A stretch of 12,468 nucleotides of DNA. Origin: Desulfuromusa sp. GTDB taxonomy: Bacteria > Desulfobacterota > Desulfuromonadia > Desulfuromonadales > Geopsychrobacteraceae. Where the stretch lies: assembly GCA_021647765.1 (NCBI GenBank), contig JAKIUD010000082.1:1-12468 (forward strand). The letters run 5' to 3'. The position numbers and the translations under genes are program-made. Positions 1-7,292 of the stretch are shown here, piece after piece. The notes under the pieces are model-generated. The model was given only the letters and a program-made list of their open reading frames with translations, was not told where the DNA came from and ran no database searches. Positions within the stretch are counted from its first letter, which is position 1; every line of letters begins with the position of its first letter.

Positions 1-165
1 CAATACCACCCCAATGACGATCATTCTACAGCCGTCCCGCTCTACTACACCGCCGACAATCTTCCACAACCCGTCAATGTGGCAGGTCAATGCTGGCAGC
101 AGGGGCAAATAACGGCTCAATGGATTACCAATGATTTAGATGGGAAACTCCCTTCTCAGCCTTGA
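1..165 (+). CDS. C-terminal end of an unrecognised protein (partial)
   Basis: Frame 1 is open from the window edge to a TGA at 163-165 and encodes 54 residues, beginning QYHPNDDHSTAVPLYY and ending LDGKLPSQP. The start lies outside the window. The stretch is rich in Q, N, T and P, has one Cys (in AGQCWQQG) and no membrane segment, as in the last strands of a soluble beta-rich domain. I do not recognise the family. The frame being open to the very edge, with reasonable composition and a clean stop 177 bp before the next gene, supports a real gene end, but a 54-codon open frame could also arise by chance. Confidence 0.5.
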   Translation, partial: QYHPNDDHSTAVPLYYTADNLPQPVNVAGQCWQQGQITAQWITNDLDGKLPSQP

Positions 166-270
166 TATAAATGATGCGTTTCATCCGTCAATTTTATGGA
201 TGATGATTCAATGAAGTCAGAGAATCGGCAAAAACCCTTGTATTTTTCAATATATTTACTATTCTTTACC

Positions 271-300
271 TTGGTAGTGCCTATTTGTTTCTGATAATAT
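271..300 (+). promoter_or_regulatory. Candidate sigma-70 promoter for the DUF47-pit pair
   Basis: TTGGTA (271-276) and TAATAT (295-300) are 18 bp apart. The -10 is preceded by TGA, giving an extended -10 (TGN). Each hexamer matches consensus at 4 of 6 positions. The predicted start near 307 would leave a leader of about 36 nt that includes a run of nine C (314-322). I saw no clear Pho box. Moderate to low confidence, because the region is AT-rich and other pairs are possible. Confidence 0.35.
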
Positions 301-313
301 ACTGTCCAAACAG

Positions 314-322
314 CCCCCCCCC
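314..322 (+). repeat. Homopolymeric C(9) tract in the leader of the phosphate module
   Basis: Nine consecutive C residues lie between the candidate promoter and the ribosome binding site (GAAGAGG, 328-334) of the DUF47 gene. It is outside coding sequence, so length changes would alter leader spacing and not the reading frame. Seen directly; any slippage role is inference. Confidence 0.6.
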
Positions 323-342
323 TGATTCTGAAGAGGTTTCTT

Positions 343-996
343 ATGTCATTTGTGAGTATTTTCAAAAACAGTAGTGGAATTGAAAAAGAGATCGACGCCT
401 TTTTGAATCTGGCCAGCGAGTCAGGGCTGATCTTCGTTCAGGGAGTGGACGCTTTCCTGATCAATAAACTCGATACGTTCACTGAGCATCTTAACCATAT
501 TGTAGAAACGGAAAAAGAGGCCGACATACTGCGCCGCTCGATAGAAGATTTACTTTACCGGAAAACCCTGATTCCAGAATCACGAGGAGATGTTCTGGAA
601 CTGATTGAGCGGATGGATGTTTTACTGGGGCGCTTTAAGGGGGTGATGTTCCGGATCGAAATAGAACGGCCCTGTATCGACCCAAAATTTCACGACGATC
701 TGAAAACTCTGGTTAATTGTGTTCTTCAATCTGTCGAGGCAGCAACCCTATCGTTAAGGGCTTACTTTAAGGACATTTCTCAAGCCAGTGATCATATCCA
801 TAAAGTTTCTTTCTGGGAAACCGAAGCTGATAAAGCCGCCACTTGCCTGCAAAAAGCTATTTTTAGTGATGCTGAATTGGGTTTAGATGCAAAAATGCAG
901 CTGCGTGATCTGGCCAGAAGTATCGACAAAATAGCCGATCAAGCTGAAGACCTGGGTGATAGTCTCGCCATCTACGTCATTAAACGCTCACTCTAG
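343..996 (+). CDS. DUF47 family (PhoU-like) protein, putative phosphate transport regulator
   Basis: This 217-residue, mostly helical protein without membrane segments matches the DUF47/TIGR00153 family, PhoU-like helical bundles that accompany low-affinity phosphate permeases and are thought to regulate them. Acidic metal-type motifs are visible: ETEKEAD in the first half, and WETEAD and DKIADQAEDLGD in the second. They are arranged as two related three-helix halves, as in PhoU. The start ATG at 343 has GAAGAGG about 8 nt upstream. The length is typical for the family. Its stop lies 8 bp before the pit start, so the two are almost certainly cotranscribed, and a cytoplasmic partner role for the permease is inferred. 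Family assignment is strong; the exact regulatory mechanism is not shown by sequence. Confidence 0.9.
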   Translation: MSFVSIFKNSSGIEKEIDAFLNLASESGLIFVQGVDAFLINKLDTFTEHLNHIVETEKEADILRRSIEDLLYRKTLIPESRGDVLELIERMDVLLGRFKGVMFRIEIERPCIDPKFHDDLKTLVNCVLQSVEAATLSLRAYFKDISQASDHIHKVSFWETEADKAATCLQKAIFSDAELGLDAKMQLRDLARSIDKIADQAEDLGDSLAIYVIKRSL

Positions 997-1004
997 GCAC
1001 GACA

Positions 1005-2051
1005 ATGTTCCTGTTTTTTCTTTCAAGCGGCATGTTTCTGGGATGGTCTTTGGGTGCCAATGATGCCTCCAATGTTTTTGGTACAGCGGTGGGTTCGCGG
1101 ATGCTCAAGTTTCGTACCGCAGCAATTCTCTGCTGTATTTTCCTGACTCTAGGAGCCGTTATCAGTGGGGCGGGAGCGAGCCACACCCTTGGGAAACTGG
1201 GAGCTGTCAATGCAGTTGCCGGTGCTTTTGTCGTCGCATTTGCCGCCGCCATGAGTGTCTATCTGATGACCTTGGCACGCTATCCCGTATCAACCTCACA
1301 AGCGATTGTCGGAGCAATTGTCGGATGGAATATTTTCACCGGATCACCGACCGACAGCGATGCTCTCTCCAAAATAGTCATAACTTGGATAGCCTGTCCA
1401 ATTTTGTCAGGAATCATTGCCGTAGTCTCATATAAAATTGTTTCTCATTTCATTATCAAACGTAAAATCCATATGTTTAAATTAGACAAAATGACCAGAT
1501 ATGGATTGCTATTGATGGGAGCGTTCGGAGCCTTTGCTCTGGGAGCCAATAATATTGCCAACGTCGTTGGGGTATTTCTCCCCGTTTCCCCTTTTACCGA
1601 AATTGAACTTTTCGGTGGTCTCAGCTTCAATCCGGCGCAACAACTCTTTTTCCTCGGCAGTGTGGCAATTTCTGTCGGGGTTGTAACCTACTCAAAACGG
1701 GTCATGGATACTGTTGGCAGCGGAATTTTTAAGCTCTCACCGGTCATGGCTCTCGTTGCAGTCTGGGCTCACTCTGTAGTTTTGTTCCTGTTTGCCTCAC
1801 AACAATTGGAACAATTTCTCATCAGCCTGGGACTACCAACAATCCCGTTAGTTCCGGTCTCCAGCTCACAGGCAATCGTTGGTGCAGTGGTTGGGATGGG
1901 CCTACTCAAGGGGGGACATAATATCCGTTGGAGAACCGTTGCAGGAATTGCTGGCAGCTGGGTCACTACCCCCATATTCTCCTGTTTGATCAGCTTTATC
2001 TTCCTGTTTATTATCCAGAATGTCTTCCAACAAACAGTTTATTTGCCATAG
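1005..2051 (+). CDS. pit: PiT family low-affinity inorganic phosphate transporter
   Basis: A 348-residue integral membrane protein of the PiT family (PHO4), which takes up phosphate, usually as metal-phosphate with protons or as a cation symport. Both family signatures are present: GANDASNVFG at residues 17-26 and GANNIANVVG at 180-189. Each half also carries a PVS(T/S)SQAIVGA motif, the mark of the internal duplication. About ten hydrophobic segments are visible. It is shorter than E. coli PitA (about 500 residues) because the central cytoplasmic loop is reduced to a short basic stretch (near IIKRKIHMFKLDKM), common in bacterial and archaeal short PiT proteins. The ATG at 1005 has only a weak AGG upstream, consistent with translational coupling to the DUF47 gene. 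It is convergent with rng, with a hairpin between. Confidence 0.93.
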   Translation: MFLFFLSSGMFLGWSLGANDASNVFGTAVGSRMLKFRTAAILCCIFLTLGAVISGAGASHTLGKLGAVNAVAGAFVVAFAAAMSVYLMTLARYPVSTSQAIVGAIVGWNIFTGSPTDSDALSKIVITWIACPILSGIIAVVSYKIVSHFIIKRKIHMFKLDKMTRYGLLLMGAFGAFALGANNIANVVGVFLPVSPFTEIELFGGLSFNPAQQLFFLGSVAISVGVVTYSKRVMDTVGSGIFKLSPVMALVAVWAHSVVLFLFASQQLEQFLISLGLPTIPLVPVSSSQAIVGAVVGMGLLKGGHNIRWRTVAGIAGSWVTTPIFSCLISFIFLFIIQNVFQQTVYLP

Positions 2052-2055
2052 AAAA

Positions 2056-2085
2056 TGTAGGGGCGCGGCAAGCAGCGCCCCTACA
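2056..2085 (-). terminator. Hairpin terminator between convergent pit and rng
   Basis: A perfect 11-bp inverted repeat (TGTAGGGGCGC at 2056-2066 and its complement at 2075-2085) with an 8-nt loop. Read on the minus strand it starts 2 nt after the rng stop and is followed by TTTTC, giving a good intrinsic terminator for rng. On the + strand no T run follows, so it would stop pit transcripts less well. The GTAGGGGCGC stem resembles dispersed intergenic hairpin repeats known in many bacteria, so it may be a repeat reused as a terminator. Confidence 0.7.
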
Positions 2086-2087
2086 CC

Positions 2088-3593
2088 TCAACCCACCGTA
2101 ATTTCAAATTGCTCAAGATGAAACCCCGGTCGTGAGTTAATTAAAACGGTTTTGCCATAACGCTGCTCCAGTTCATCCAGGCCACAACGTTCTTCATCAA
2201 TCAACAAACCGGTTATTTCCGGATGAGCCAGCAGAGTGACGTGACCAGCCGAAAGATCTGCCATTTCACGCTGCAGTTCCCGCAGAATTTCATAAATAAT
2301 TGTCAATTTCCCCCGAATATATCCCCTTCCTTCACAATACGGGCAAGGTTCACAGAGGGTTCGACCGATACTTTCCCGAACCCGTTTACGGGTCATTTCA
2401 ATCAACCCAAGTTCAGAAATCTTTAGAATGTTAGTTTTATTTTTGTCAGCTTTTAATGCCTCTTCCAGTGCTGCATGAACCTTTTCACGGTGGGCTTCTT
2501 TTTCCATATCAATAAAATCAATGATGATCAGACCACCGATATTGCGCAGTCGTAGTTGAAAGGCAATCTCTTTGAGAGCCTCCAGATTGGTTTTAAGGAT
2601 CGTATCTTCAAGATTGTGCTTCCCCACATAGCGCCCAGTATTGACATCGATGGCGACCAATGCTTCGGTCTGCTCAATAATGATCGACCCACCGCTTTTC
2701 AGCCAGACCTTCCGTCCCAAAGATCGGGAGATTTCCACCTCAAGTCCATAAGCATCAAAAACCGGTTCATCCCCCTTATAGAGTTCGATACAGTAATTCA
2801 AACGGGGCATAAATGTCCGGAGAAAACGGACGATTTTATCGTACTCTTCAACGTTATCAACGACGATTTTTCTGACATCTTCGGTCAAAATATCACGCAG
2901 CACCTTACTGGTCACGTCAAGATCAGAGTGGATCAAACCGGGTGCGCTGACTTCGTCAATTCCACGGCTGAGATTTTCCCAAAGCCCAACCAGAAACTCC
3001 ATATCGTGGCGCAGATCCTCTTCACTTTTACCCTCTGAAACAGTTCTGACAATAAAGCCGGTTCCAGGTGCCCGCATCGATTCGACACTCTGGCGCAACC
3101 GCTCACGTTCCTCCTCACTTTCAATTCTTCGTGAGATACCAACATGATCAACTGTCGGCATAAATACCAGATGTCGTCCCGGCAAAGAAATATGTGAAGT
3201 AATTCGAGCCCCTTTGGTGCCAATCGGTTCTTTGGAAATCTGCACTAACAGTTCCTGCCCTTCGGTGAGAAGATCTTCTATCGGTGGCAGGGAGGGTAAC
3301 TCAGTAGCACTGTCTGGCTCCAGGAGTTGTTCATCCCCCTCGATAGTTCTTTCAACCTGTTCCATTTCGTCCATAACGTCGGCAACGTACAAAAAAGCCG
3401 CCTTTTCCAGACCGACATCGACAAATGCGGCCTGCATTCCCGGCAAAACCCGAATAACTTTGCCTTTATAGATATTCCCAACAATTCCCATTTGCCGGTC
3501 CCGCTCAATATAGAGTTCGGCAATATGGTCACCTTCAAGCAAAGCAACCCGGGTTTCGTGAGAGGTAGTACTGATGACCAACTCCTTTGTCAT
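2088..3593 (-). CDS. rng: Ribonuclease G (RNase E/G family endoribonuclease)
   Basis: A 501-residue RNase G, an endonuclease for 16S rRNA 5' maturation and mRNA decay. In order: an S1 RNA-binding domain (about 36-130, with GIVGNIYKGKV and AAFVDVG), the family motif GTKGARIT (126-133), and the RNase H-like catalytic part with Asp316 (AIDVNTG) and Asp359 (IIIDFIDM), corresponding to the metal-binding aspartates of RNase E. CPYC (417-420) corresponds to the zinc link that joins subunits in RNase E. The length fits RNase G (E. coli 489) and there is no RNase E-like C-terminal tail. The ATG at 3593 has AGGAG 7 nt upstream; the in-frame extension to 3614 would translate the ribosome binding site. 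An acidic, Pro-containing insertion (about 75-108) lies inside the S1 domain. It is downstream of and co-oriented with the radical SAM/DUF2344 gene, a familiar pairing. Confidence 0.95.
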   Translation of the reverse strand: MTKELVISTTSHETRVALLEGDHIAELYIERDRQMGIVGNIYKGKVIRVLPGMQAAFVDVGLEKAAFLYVADVMDEMEQVERTIEGDEQLLEPDSATELPSLPPIEDLLTEGQELLVQISKEPIGTKGARITSHISLPGRHLVFMPTVDHVGISRRIESEEERERLRQSVESMRAPGTGFIVRTVSEGKSEEDLRHDMEFLVGLWENLSRGIDEVSAPGLIHSDLDVTSKVLRDILTEDVRKIVVDNVEEYDKIVRFLRTFMPRLNYCIELYKGDEPVFDAYGLEVEISRSLGRKVWLKSGGSIIIEQTEALVAIDVNTGRYVGKHNLEDTILKTNLEALKEIAFQLRLRNIGGLIIIDFIDMEKEAHREKVHAALEEALKADKNKTNILKISELGLIEMTRKRVRESIGRTLCEPCPYCEGRGYIRGKLTIIYEILRELQREMADLSAGHVTLLAHPEITGLLIDEERCGLDELEQRYGKTVLINSRPGFHLEQFEITVG

Positions 3594-3630
3594 GGTTTTT
3601 CTCCTGTCTAGCATATATTTATTAAAGTAA

Positions 3631-3767
3631 TAACTTAACTAGTTCTGTAGTAATCTCGGGACTGTCCCCAGCACCACCGGGGGTTGTCCCAAGAGTTTAC
3701 GAACCATGAAACCGCAGTGGTTCGCAGCGCAAAAGCCTGGGACAGCCTCCATGCGGGGACAGTCTCG
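3631..3767. repeat. Nested-palindrome intergenic repeat, copy 1 (upstream of rng)
   Basis: One of three related copies in the window. Three nested inverted repeats are visible: an outer arm pair 3657-3669 / 3755-3767 (12 of 13 pairs), a middle pair 3679-3690 / 3739-3750 (10 of 12 standard pairs, the rest including G-T), and an inner perfect pair CGAACCA / TGGTTCG (3700-3706 / 3718-3724). It shares TGTAGTAATCTCGGGACTGT exactly with copy 2. It lies 38 bp upstream of the rng start codon. It has no coding capacity. The GGGACAG core resembles REP/BIME-like elements; no transposase lies nearby. Confidence 0.8.
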
Positions 3768-4048
3768 GTTTTGCTGGAAATTTCCTTATCTGGGTATGTA
3801 TGCACCACACTCAAGTTGGTTGAACATTTCTCCCCCTAGTGGGAGGAGATTAAAGGGAGGAGGCATTCCTGGGTACCCACCCTCACCCCAACCCTCTCCC
3901 ATCAAGGGAGAGGGAGGTTAATTTCGGACATTTTTCCCGCTGATGAATTTACTGGAGCGTAATGTATAAGCAGATTTCCTTAGGCTAGCACCGCAAAAGT
4001 CCGCATTCTATGGATGCGTAACAAGGACGTGTCCCCCAGAATACTTGC
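3768..4048. repeat. Gene-free stretch with pyrimidine-rich hairpin repeats
   Basis: With copy 1 this completes the gene-free gap of about 455 bp between the radical SAM gene and rng. At 3829-3849 there is an imperfect hairpin, TCTCCCCC against GGGAGGAGA. At 3879-3914 is CCCTCACCCCAACCC followed by a perfect 9-bp stem, CCCTCTCCC (3892-3900) and GGGAGAGGG (3906-3914), with a 5-nt loop. This CCCTCACCCCAACCCTCTCC theme is a widely dispersed proteobacterial intergenic repeat that often gives spurious frames ending in PSPQPSP. The rest, 3915-4048, shows nothing I can name beyond a GGACGTGTCCCCC string at 4024-4036. I see no strong promoter for rng here. Confidence 0.6.
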
Positions 4049-6568
4049 TTAAGTTTTCAGCACAATCCCCGTTTTTCGCACCCCCAGGCGGCGGATATCT
4101 TCTATCTCCAACCCAAGAACACTTGCTGCAACCTGCAACGGGCTCCCTTTGATCAACTCGATTTGCAACTCAGCACCAATTTGAGACAGTTCAAGCACAT
4201 CCGGTCGGATATCAACTTGTTTTTCAATCCCTTTTTTGCTGCGTGAGACCAGAATTTGATCCGCATCCAGAAAACTGCTAATCCGTTCGGACAAATCCTC
4301 TGGCAACGACCCCGGTAATGGAACACGGTAGCAACTGGAAGCAACAGCTGCCGAAGGAGAGGGTGACTTCCAAGGGATAATTTTACCTTCAACTATTTTG
4401 AATCCTACTGGAAGTTGAACATTGATATCATTGATAACCTGATCTACTGGCACATGAGATAATAATTCCAGATCAACCAACTCTGCTTCACTTGACACCC
4501 CCATCGGCAAAGCCTCCAGATAGGAGATCTTTGGCATCGGGTGAAATCCTTGCGAAAAACGGATCGGAAGTTTTGCCCGGCGAACCGCCCGCTGAAACAT
4601 TTTTAAATATTCCAGATGACCCACCATTCTGGCTCGACCCAACTTACTCAACTTGAGACGGACTCGGGTCAGTTGTTCCACCTCCGCAACTTTTTCCTCA
4701 TTTTCAGACGCTGCGGTGGCATTGACCGCTTGAATTTCTTCTGGTGTAATCTGGCGCATCCGCAGTTCTTCAAAATCACAGATATCACACCCATGACAAC
4801 GACCCTCACGACAGTCGAAAGTTGCTACGCCTGCAAAAGCTTTATGTCGCTCACTTAAAAAGAATTTCTTTGGTACCCCGCAATCGATATGTTCCCAGGG
4901 GAGAATTTCATCCTCATCGCGCTGCCGTAAATACCAACCAGGATCTATATTACAGTCGGAAAAAGCCTGTTGCCATAAGCTGAAATCAAAACATTCCCGC
5001 CAGCCGTCAAAGCGACAACCAAGGTCTGCGGCTCGTTCTAAAACAGCGGACAAACGCCGATCCCCCCGGGCGAAGACCCCTTCCAAAAAGGAAGATTCTG
5101 CTCCATGATATTTGAAACGTAACTTTTTCTGCCGTAACCCATCCCGCAGGAGCCGCTGTTTACGCACTGTCTCATCAATTCCGATTTGCGCTTCCCACTG
5201 AAAGGGGGTATGCGGCTTTGGAACAAATGTAGAAACAGCGACATTGACATCATTCCCGCTGGTTCCCTTGCCACTTTTTTTCACTTGTGTGGCAAGCTCA
5301 ATCAGTGCCTGTAAATCGGCATCAGTTTCGGTCGGCAATCCCAGCATGAAATAGAGCTTGATCAAGCGCCAGCCAAGTTGAAATGCATTTCTGGTCGATT
5401 CCAGCAGATCCTCTGCATTGATCCCTTTATTGATCAGTTCCCGCAGCCGCTCACTTCCCGCTTCTGGAGCCAGGGTAAAACCGGTCTTGCGCACCTTTTT
5501 AACCTCCTCCATCAATTCTGGAGAGAGAGAACCAACCCGCAAGCTGGGGAGAGAAACAGCCACTTTGGCATCGACATATTCTGCCATCAACTGCTGTAAC
5601 AGCGGCTCAATACAAGTGTAGTCACCAGTGGATAAAGAGAGGAGAGAAATTTCCTCGTATCCCGAATTTTGCAATGATTCAGCAATCAAATCGCGGAGTT
5701 TTTCGGGGCTACGCTCACGGACAGGACGATAAATATAACCCGCCTGGCAAAATCGGCAGCCACGGGTACAACCACGGGTAATTTCCATGGCAACCCGGTT
5801 ATGAATCGTCTGCATAAACGGGATGATCGGTCGGGCTGGGAAGGGAGCCGTTTCGAGATCATTGAGAAAACGTCGCCGAACCTTATCATAACCCGGTCGA
5901 AGAGGGGTGATTTGCTCAATACAACCACTTTTTTGATAGCTGACATCAAATAGCTCAGGAATGTAAAAACCTTCACAGGCTGACAACTTTTGCAGAAACT
6001 GTTTACGATTCCAACCCTCCTGCTTACTCAAGCGAACCAACTCAACTAGCTCAACAACCGCCTCTTCCCCGTCGCCAATCAAAGCGACATCAAAAAAATC
6101 GGCCAATGGTTCAGGATTGAACGCACACGGACCGCCAACCACAATCAATGGAGCATTCTCATCCCGCTGATCCCGACGCCGTGGAATTCCACCCAGATCG
6201 AGCATTGTAAGCAAATTGGTATAACTGAGTTCATACTGCAGAGTGAATCCGACAATATCGAAGTAGTTTAAAGGGAGAGACGACTCCAGTGAACAGAGAG
6301 ACTGCTGGTGGTCACGCAACCACTGTTCCATATCGGCCCAGGGGGAATAAACCCGTTCTGCGGCAACCCAATCGAGACTATTGAGGATATTGTAGAGAAT
6401 CGGAAAACCGATATGGCTCATTCCCACTTCGTAAACGTCGGGGAAAGCCAGTGCCACCCGTACGTCAATCCCCTCATCTGGTTTAACAATACTTCCCAGC
6501 TCGCCACCTAAATAGCGGGACGGACGACTGACCTGCGTCAACGCTTCTGTTTGATCTGTTTTTAACAA
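4049..6568 (-). CDS. Radical SAM protein fused to DUF2344 (TIGR03960/TIGR03936 type)
   Basis: An 839-residue protein of unknown exact function. The N-terminal about 240 residues resemble a B12-binding-like fold (VALAFPDVYEVGMSHIG, VVGGPCAFNPEPL). The radical SAM core follows with CTRGCRFC, placing the 4Fe-4S cysteines at 267, 271 and 274. A second Cys cluster (586, 591, 594, 597) precedes a C-terminal DUF2344 domain from about 634 (KLGRARMVGHLEYLKMFQRA, GFHPMPKISY). Full-length fusions like this are usual in deltaproteobacteria and clostridia and sit next to rng; a role in RNA or ribosome modification is only guessed. The start is TTG at 6568 with GAAGGA 6 nt upstream; the first internal ATG (residue 50) lies in conserved sequence, so TTG is preferred. 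Its 5' side carries repeat copy 2. rng lies 455 bp downstream across repeats, so the pair may not be tightly coupled here. Confidence 0.9.
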   Translation of the reverse strand: MLKTDQTEALTQVSRPSRYLGGELGSIVKPDEGIDVRVALAFPDVYEVGMSHIGFPILYNILNSLDWVAAERVYSPWADMEQWLRDHQQSLCSLESSLPLNYFDIVGFTLQYELSYTNLLTMLDLGGIPRRRDQRDENAPLIVVGGPCAFNPEPLADFFDVALIGDGEEAVVELVELVRLSKQEGWNRKQFLQKLSACEGFYIPELFDVSYQKSGCIEQITPLRPGYDKVRRRFLNDLETAPFPARPIIPFMQTIHNRVAMEITRGCTRGCRFCQAGYIYRPVRERSPEKLRDLIAESLQNSGYEEISLLSLSTGDYTCIEPLLQQLMAEYVDAKVAVSLPSLRVGSLSPELMEEVKKVRKTGFTLAPEAGSERLRELINKGINAEDLLESTRNAFQLGWRLIKLYFMLGLPTETDADLQALIELATQVKKSGKGTSGNDVNVAVSTFVPKPHTPFQWEAQIGIDETVRKQRLLRDGLRQKKLRFKYHGAESSFLEGVFARGDRRLSAVLERAADLGCRFDGWRECFDFSLWQQAFSDCNIDPGWYLRQRDEDEILPWEHIDCGVPKKFFLSERHKAFAGVATFDCREGRCHGCDICDFEELRMRQITPEEIQAVNATAASENEEKVAEVEQLTRVRLKLSKLGRARMVGHLEYLKMFQRAVRRAKLPIRFSQGFHPMPKISYLEALPMGVSSEAELVDLELLSHVPVDQVINDINVQLPVGFKIVEGKIIPWKSPSPSAAVASSCYRVPLPGSLPEDLSERISSFLDADQILVSRSKKGIEKQVDIRPDVLELSQIGAELQIELIKGSPLQVAASVLGLEIEDIRRLGVRKTGIVLKT

Positions 6569-6611
6569 GAATTTTCCTTCTTAATTATCCGGGGACAGAC
6601 CCGAATGGCGC

Positions 6612-6752
6612 TAGTTTAAGCAATTTTGTAGTAATCTCGGGACTGTCACCAGCTCTATCGGAGGCTGTCCCGAGAGTTTACGAGCCACGAAGAACCGCTG
6701 TGGTTCGCACTGCAAAAACCTGGGACAGCCACGAGGCGTGGTGATAGCTACG
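6612..6752. repeat. Nested-palindrome intergenic repeat, copy 2 (upstream of the radical SAM gene)
   Basis: Aligns end to end with copies 1 and 3. The outer arms 6638-6650 and 6740-6752 pair at about 9 of 13 positions and are the most diverged of the three. Where copy 1 has C3667:G3757, this copy has A6648:T6742, a paired change. The middle arms GGCTGTCCC (6663-6671) and GGGACAGCC (6722-6730) pair, and the inner GAACC / GGTTC arms are kept. It lies 43 bp upstream of the TTG start of the radical SAM gene and downstream of the J-domain gene. A GGGGACAG string at 6591-6598 just outside may be a further fragment. Confidence 0.75.
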
Positions 6753-6810
6753 TCGAGTGGTGAGGATTGAGCATAACGCCGCAGATGCTGCTTTTTCATC
6801 AGCTCCACCA

Positions 6811-7104
6811 TCAGTTCTTTTCACCCCAGAGGCCAACCCCATAAAACTGCTCCTGCAATCGTTCTTCCGGATATTGCTGCCAAAAGGTCTCCCGGGAAAA
6901 ATCAAACCGATAATCACCAATATATTCGGTTAAAATTTTATATGCGGCATTGATGCGTCTGATCTTATCATTATTCGGATCTGCCCCTTTATCGGGATGA
7001 TAGCGACGCACCAGCTGACGGTGACGCTCACGAACCTTCTTCAAAGTAGCCTGCGGCGGCAAGTCTAACTCGGTCAGCGCTGCCATTAATTCTTTATAGG
7101 TCAT
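6811..7104 (-). CDS. Small J-domain (DnaJ-like) protein
   Basis: A 97-residue protein that is essentially a J-domain with a short tail. The HPD tripeptide at 36-38 (RRYHPDKGADPNN), which stimulates the ATPase of DnaK-type chaperones, is intact. It is flanked by the expected helices (ATLKKVRERHRQLVRRY and DKIRRINAAYKILTEY). The tail is rich in aromatic and charged residues (FDFSRETFWQQYPEERLQEQFYGVGLW). The Gly/Phe linker, Cys-rich zinc domain and C-terminal substrate domains of true DnaJ are absent, so it is likely a specialised co-chaperone with unknown client. ATG at 7104 is chosen because GGGAGG ends 4 nt upstream; an in-frame TTG at 7116 would translate the ribosome binding site. It is divergent from radA. 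Confidence 0.85.
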   Translation of the reverse strand: MTYKELMAALTELDLPPQATLKKVRERHRQLVRRYHPDKGADPNNDKIRRINAAYKILTEYIGDYRFDFSRETFWQQYPEERLQEQFYGVGLWGEKN

Positions 7105-7228
7105 AAAACCTCCCAAACAACAGGATCAATAATGGAAACAATAACTTGTAAGTGTACCTCAGAATAGTTTTTGATAACAGATGATAAAGATAATTTTCCC
7201 CATATAAAAACACTCTTCCAGCATCTGT

Positions 7229-7258
7229 TTGACAGGCCACCTGTGTTCAGAATAGGAT
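7229..7258 (+). promoter_or_regulatory. Sigma-70 type promoter for radA
   Basis: A perfect TTGACA (7229-7234) is followed after 18 bp by TAGGAT (7253-7258, 4 of 6). Transcription would start near 7265, giving a leader of about 28 nt before the GTG at 7293. An 8-bp inverted repeat, AACAGATG (7176-7183) and CATCTGTT (7222-7229), has its right arm touching the -35 and could be a regulatory site, though this is speculative. No LexA-type box is evident. Confidence 0.6.
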
Positions 7259-7292
7259 GCTTTGATATTTTACAGCTATTTAAGGAGCGACT

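Noticed and set aside
166..342. Pho box upstream of the phosphate genes
   Set aside because: No pair of TGTCA-like half-sites with proper spacing is visible; only scattered GTCA strings.
2556..3038. 160-codon + strand open frame
   Set aside because: Antisense to the rng catalytic region; no ribosome binding site and no family resemblance.
3706..3921. 71-codon + strand open frame between the radical SAM gene and rng
   Set aside because: It runs through repeat copy 1 and the pyrimidine-rich repeat and ends in PSPQPSPIKGEGG, a well-known product of translating that repeat; no ribosome binding site.
6611..6811. 66-codon minus-strand open frame starting MVELMKKQHLRRYAQ, overlapping the J-domain stop as TGATG
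   Set aside because: After the first 25 or so codons it is translated repeat copy 2, and nothing in it is recognisable. A small coupled gene disrupted by the repeat is possible but not supportable.
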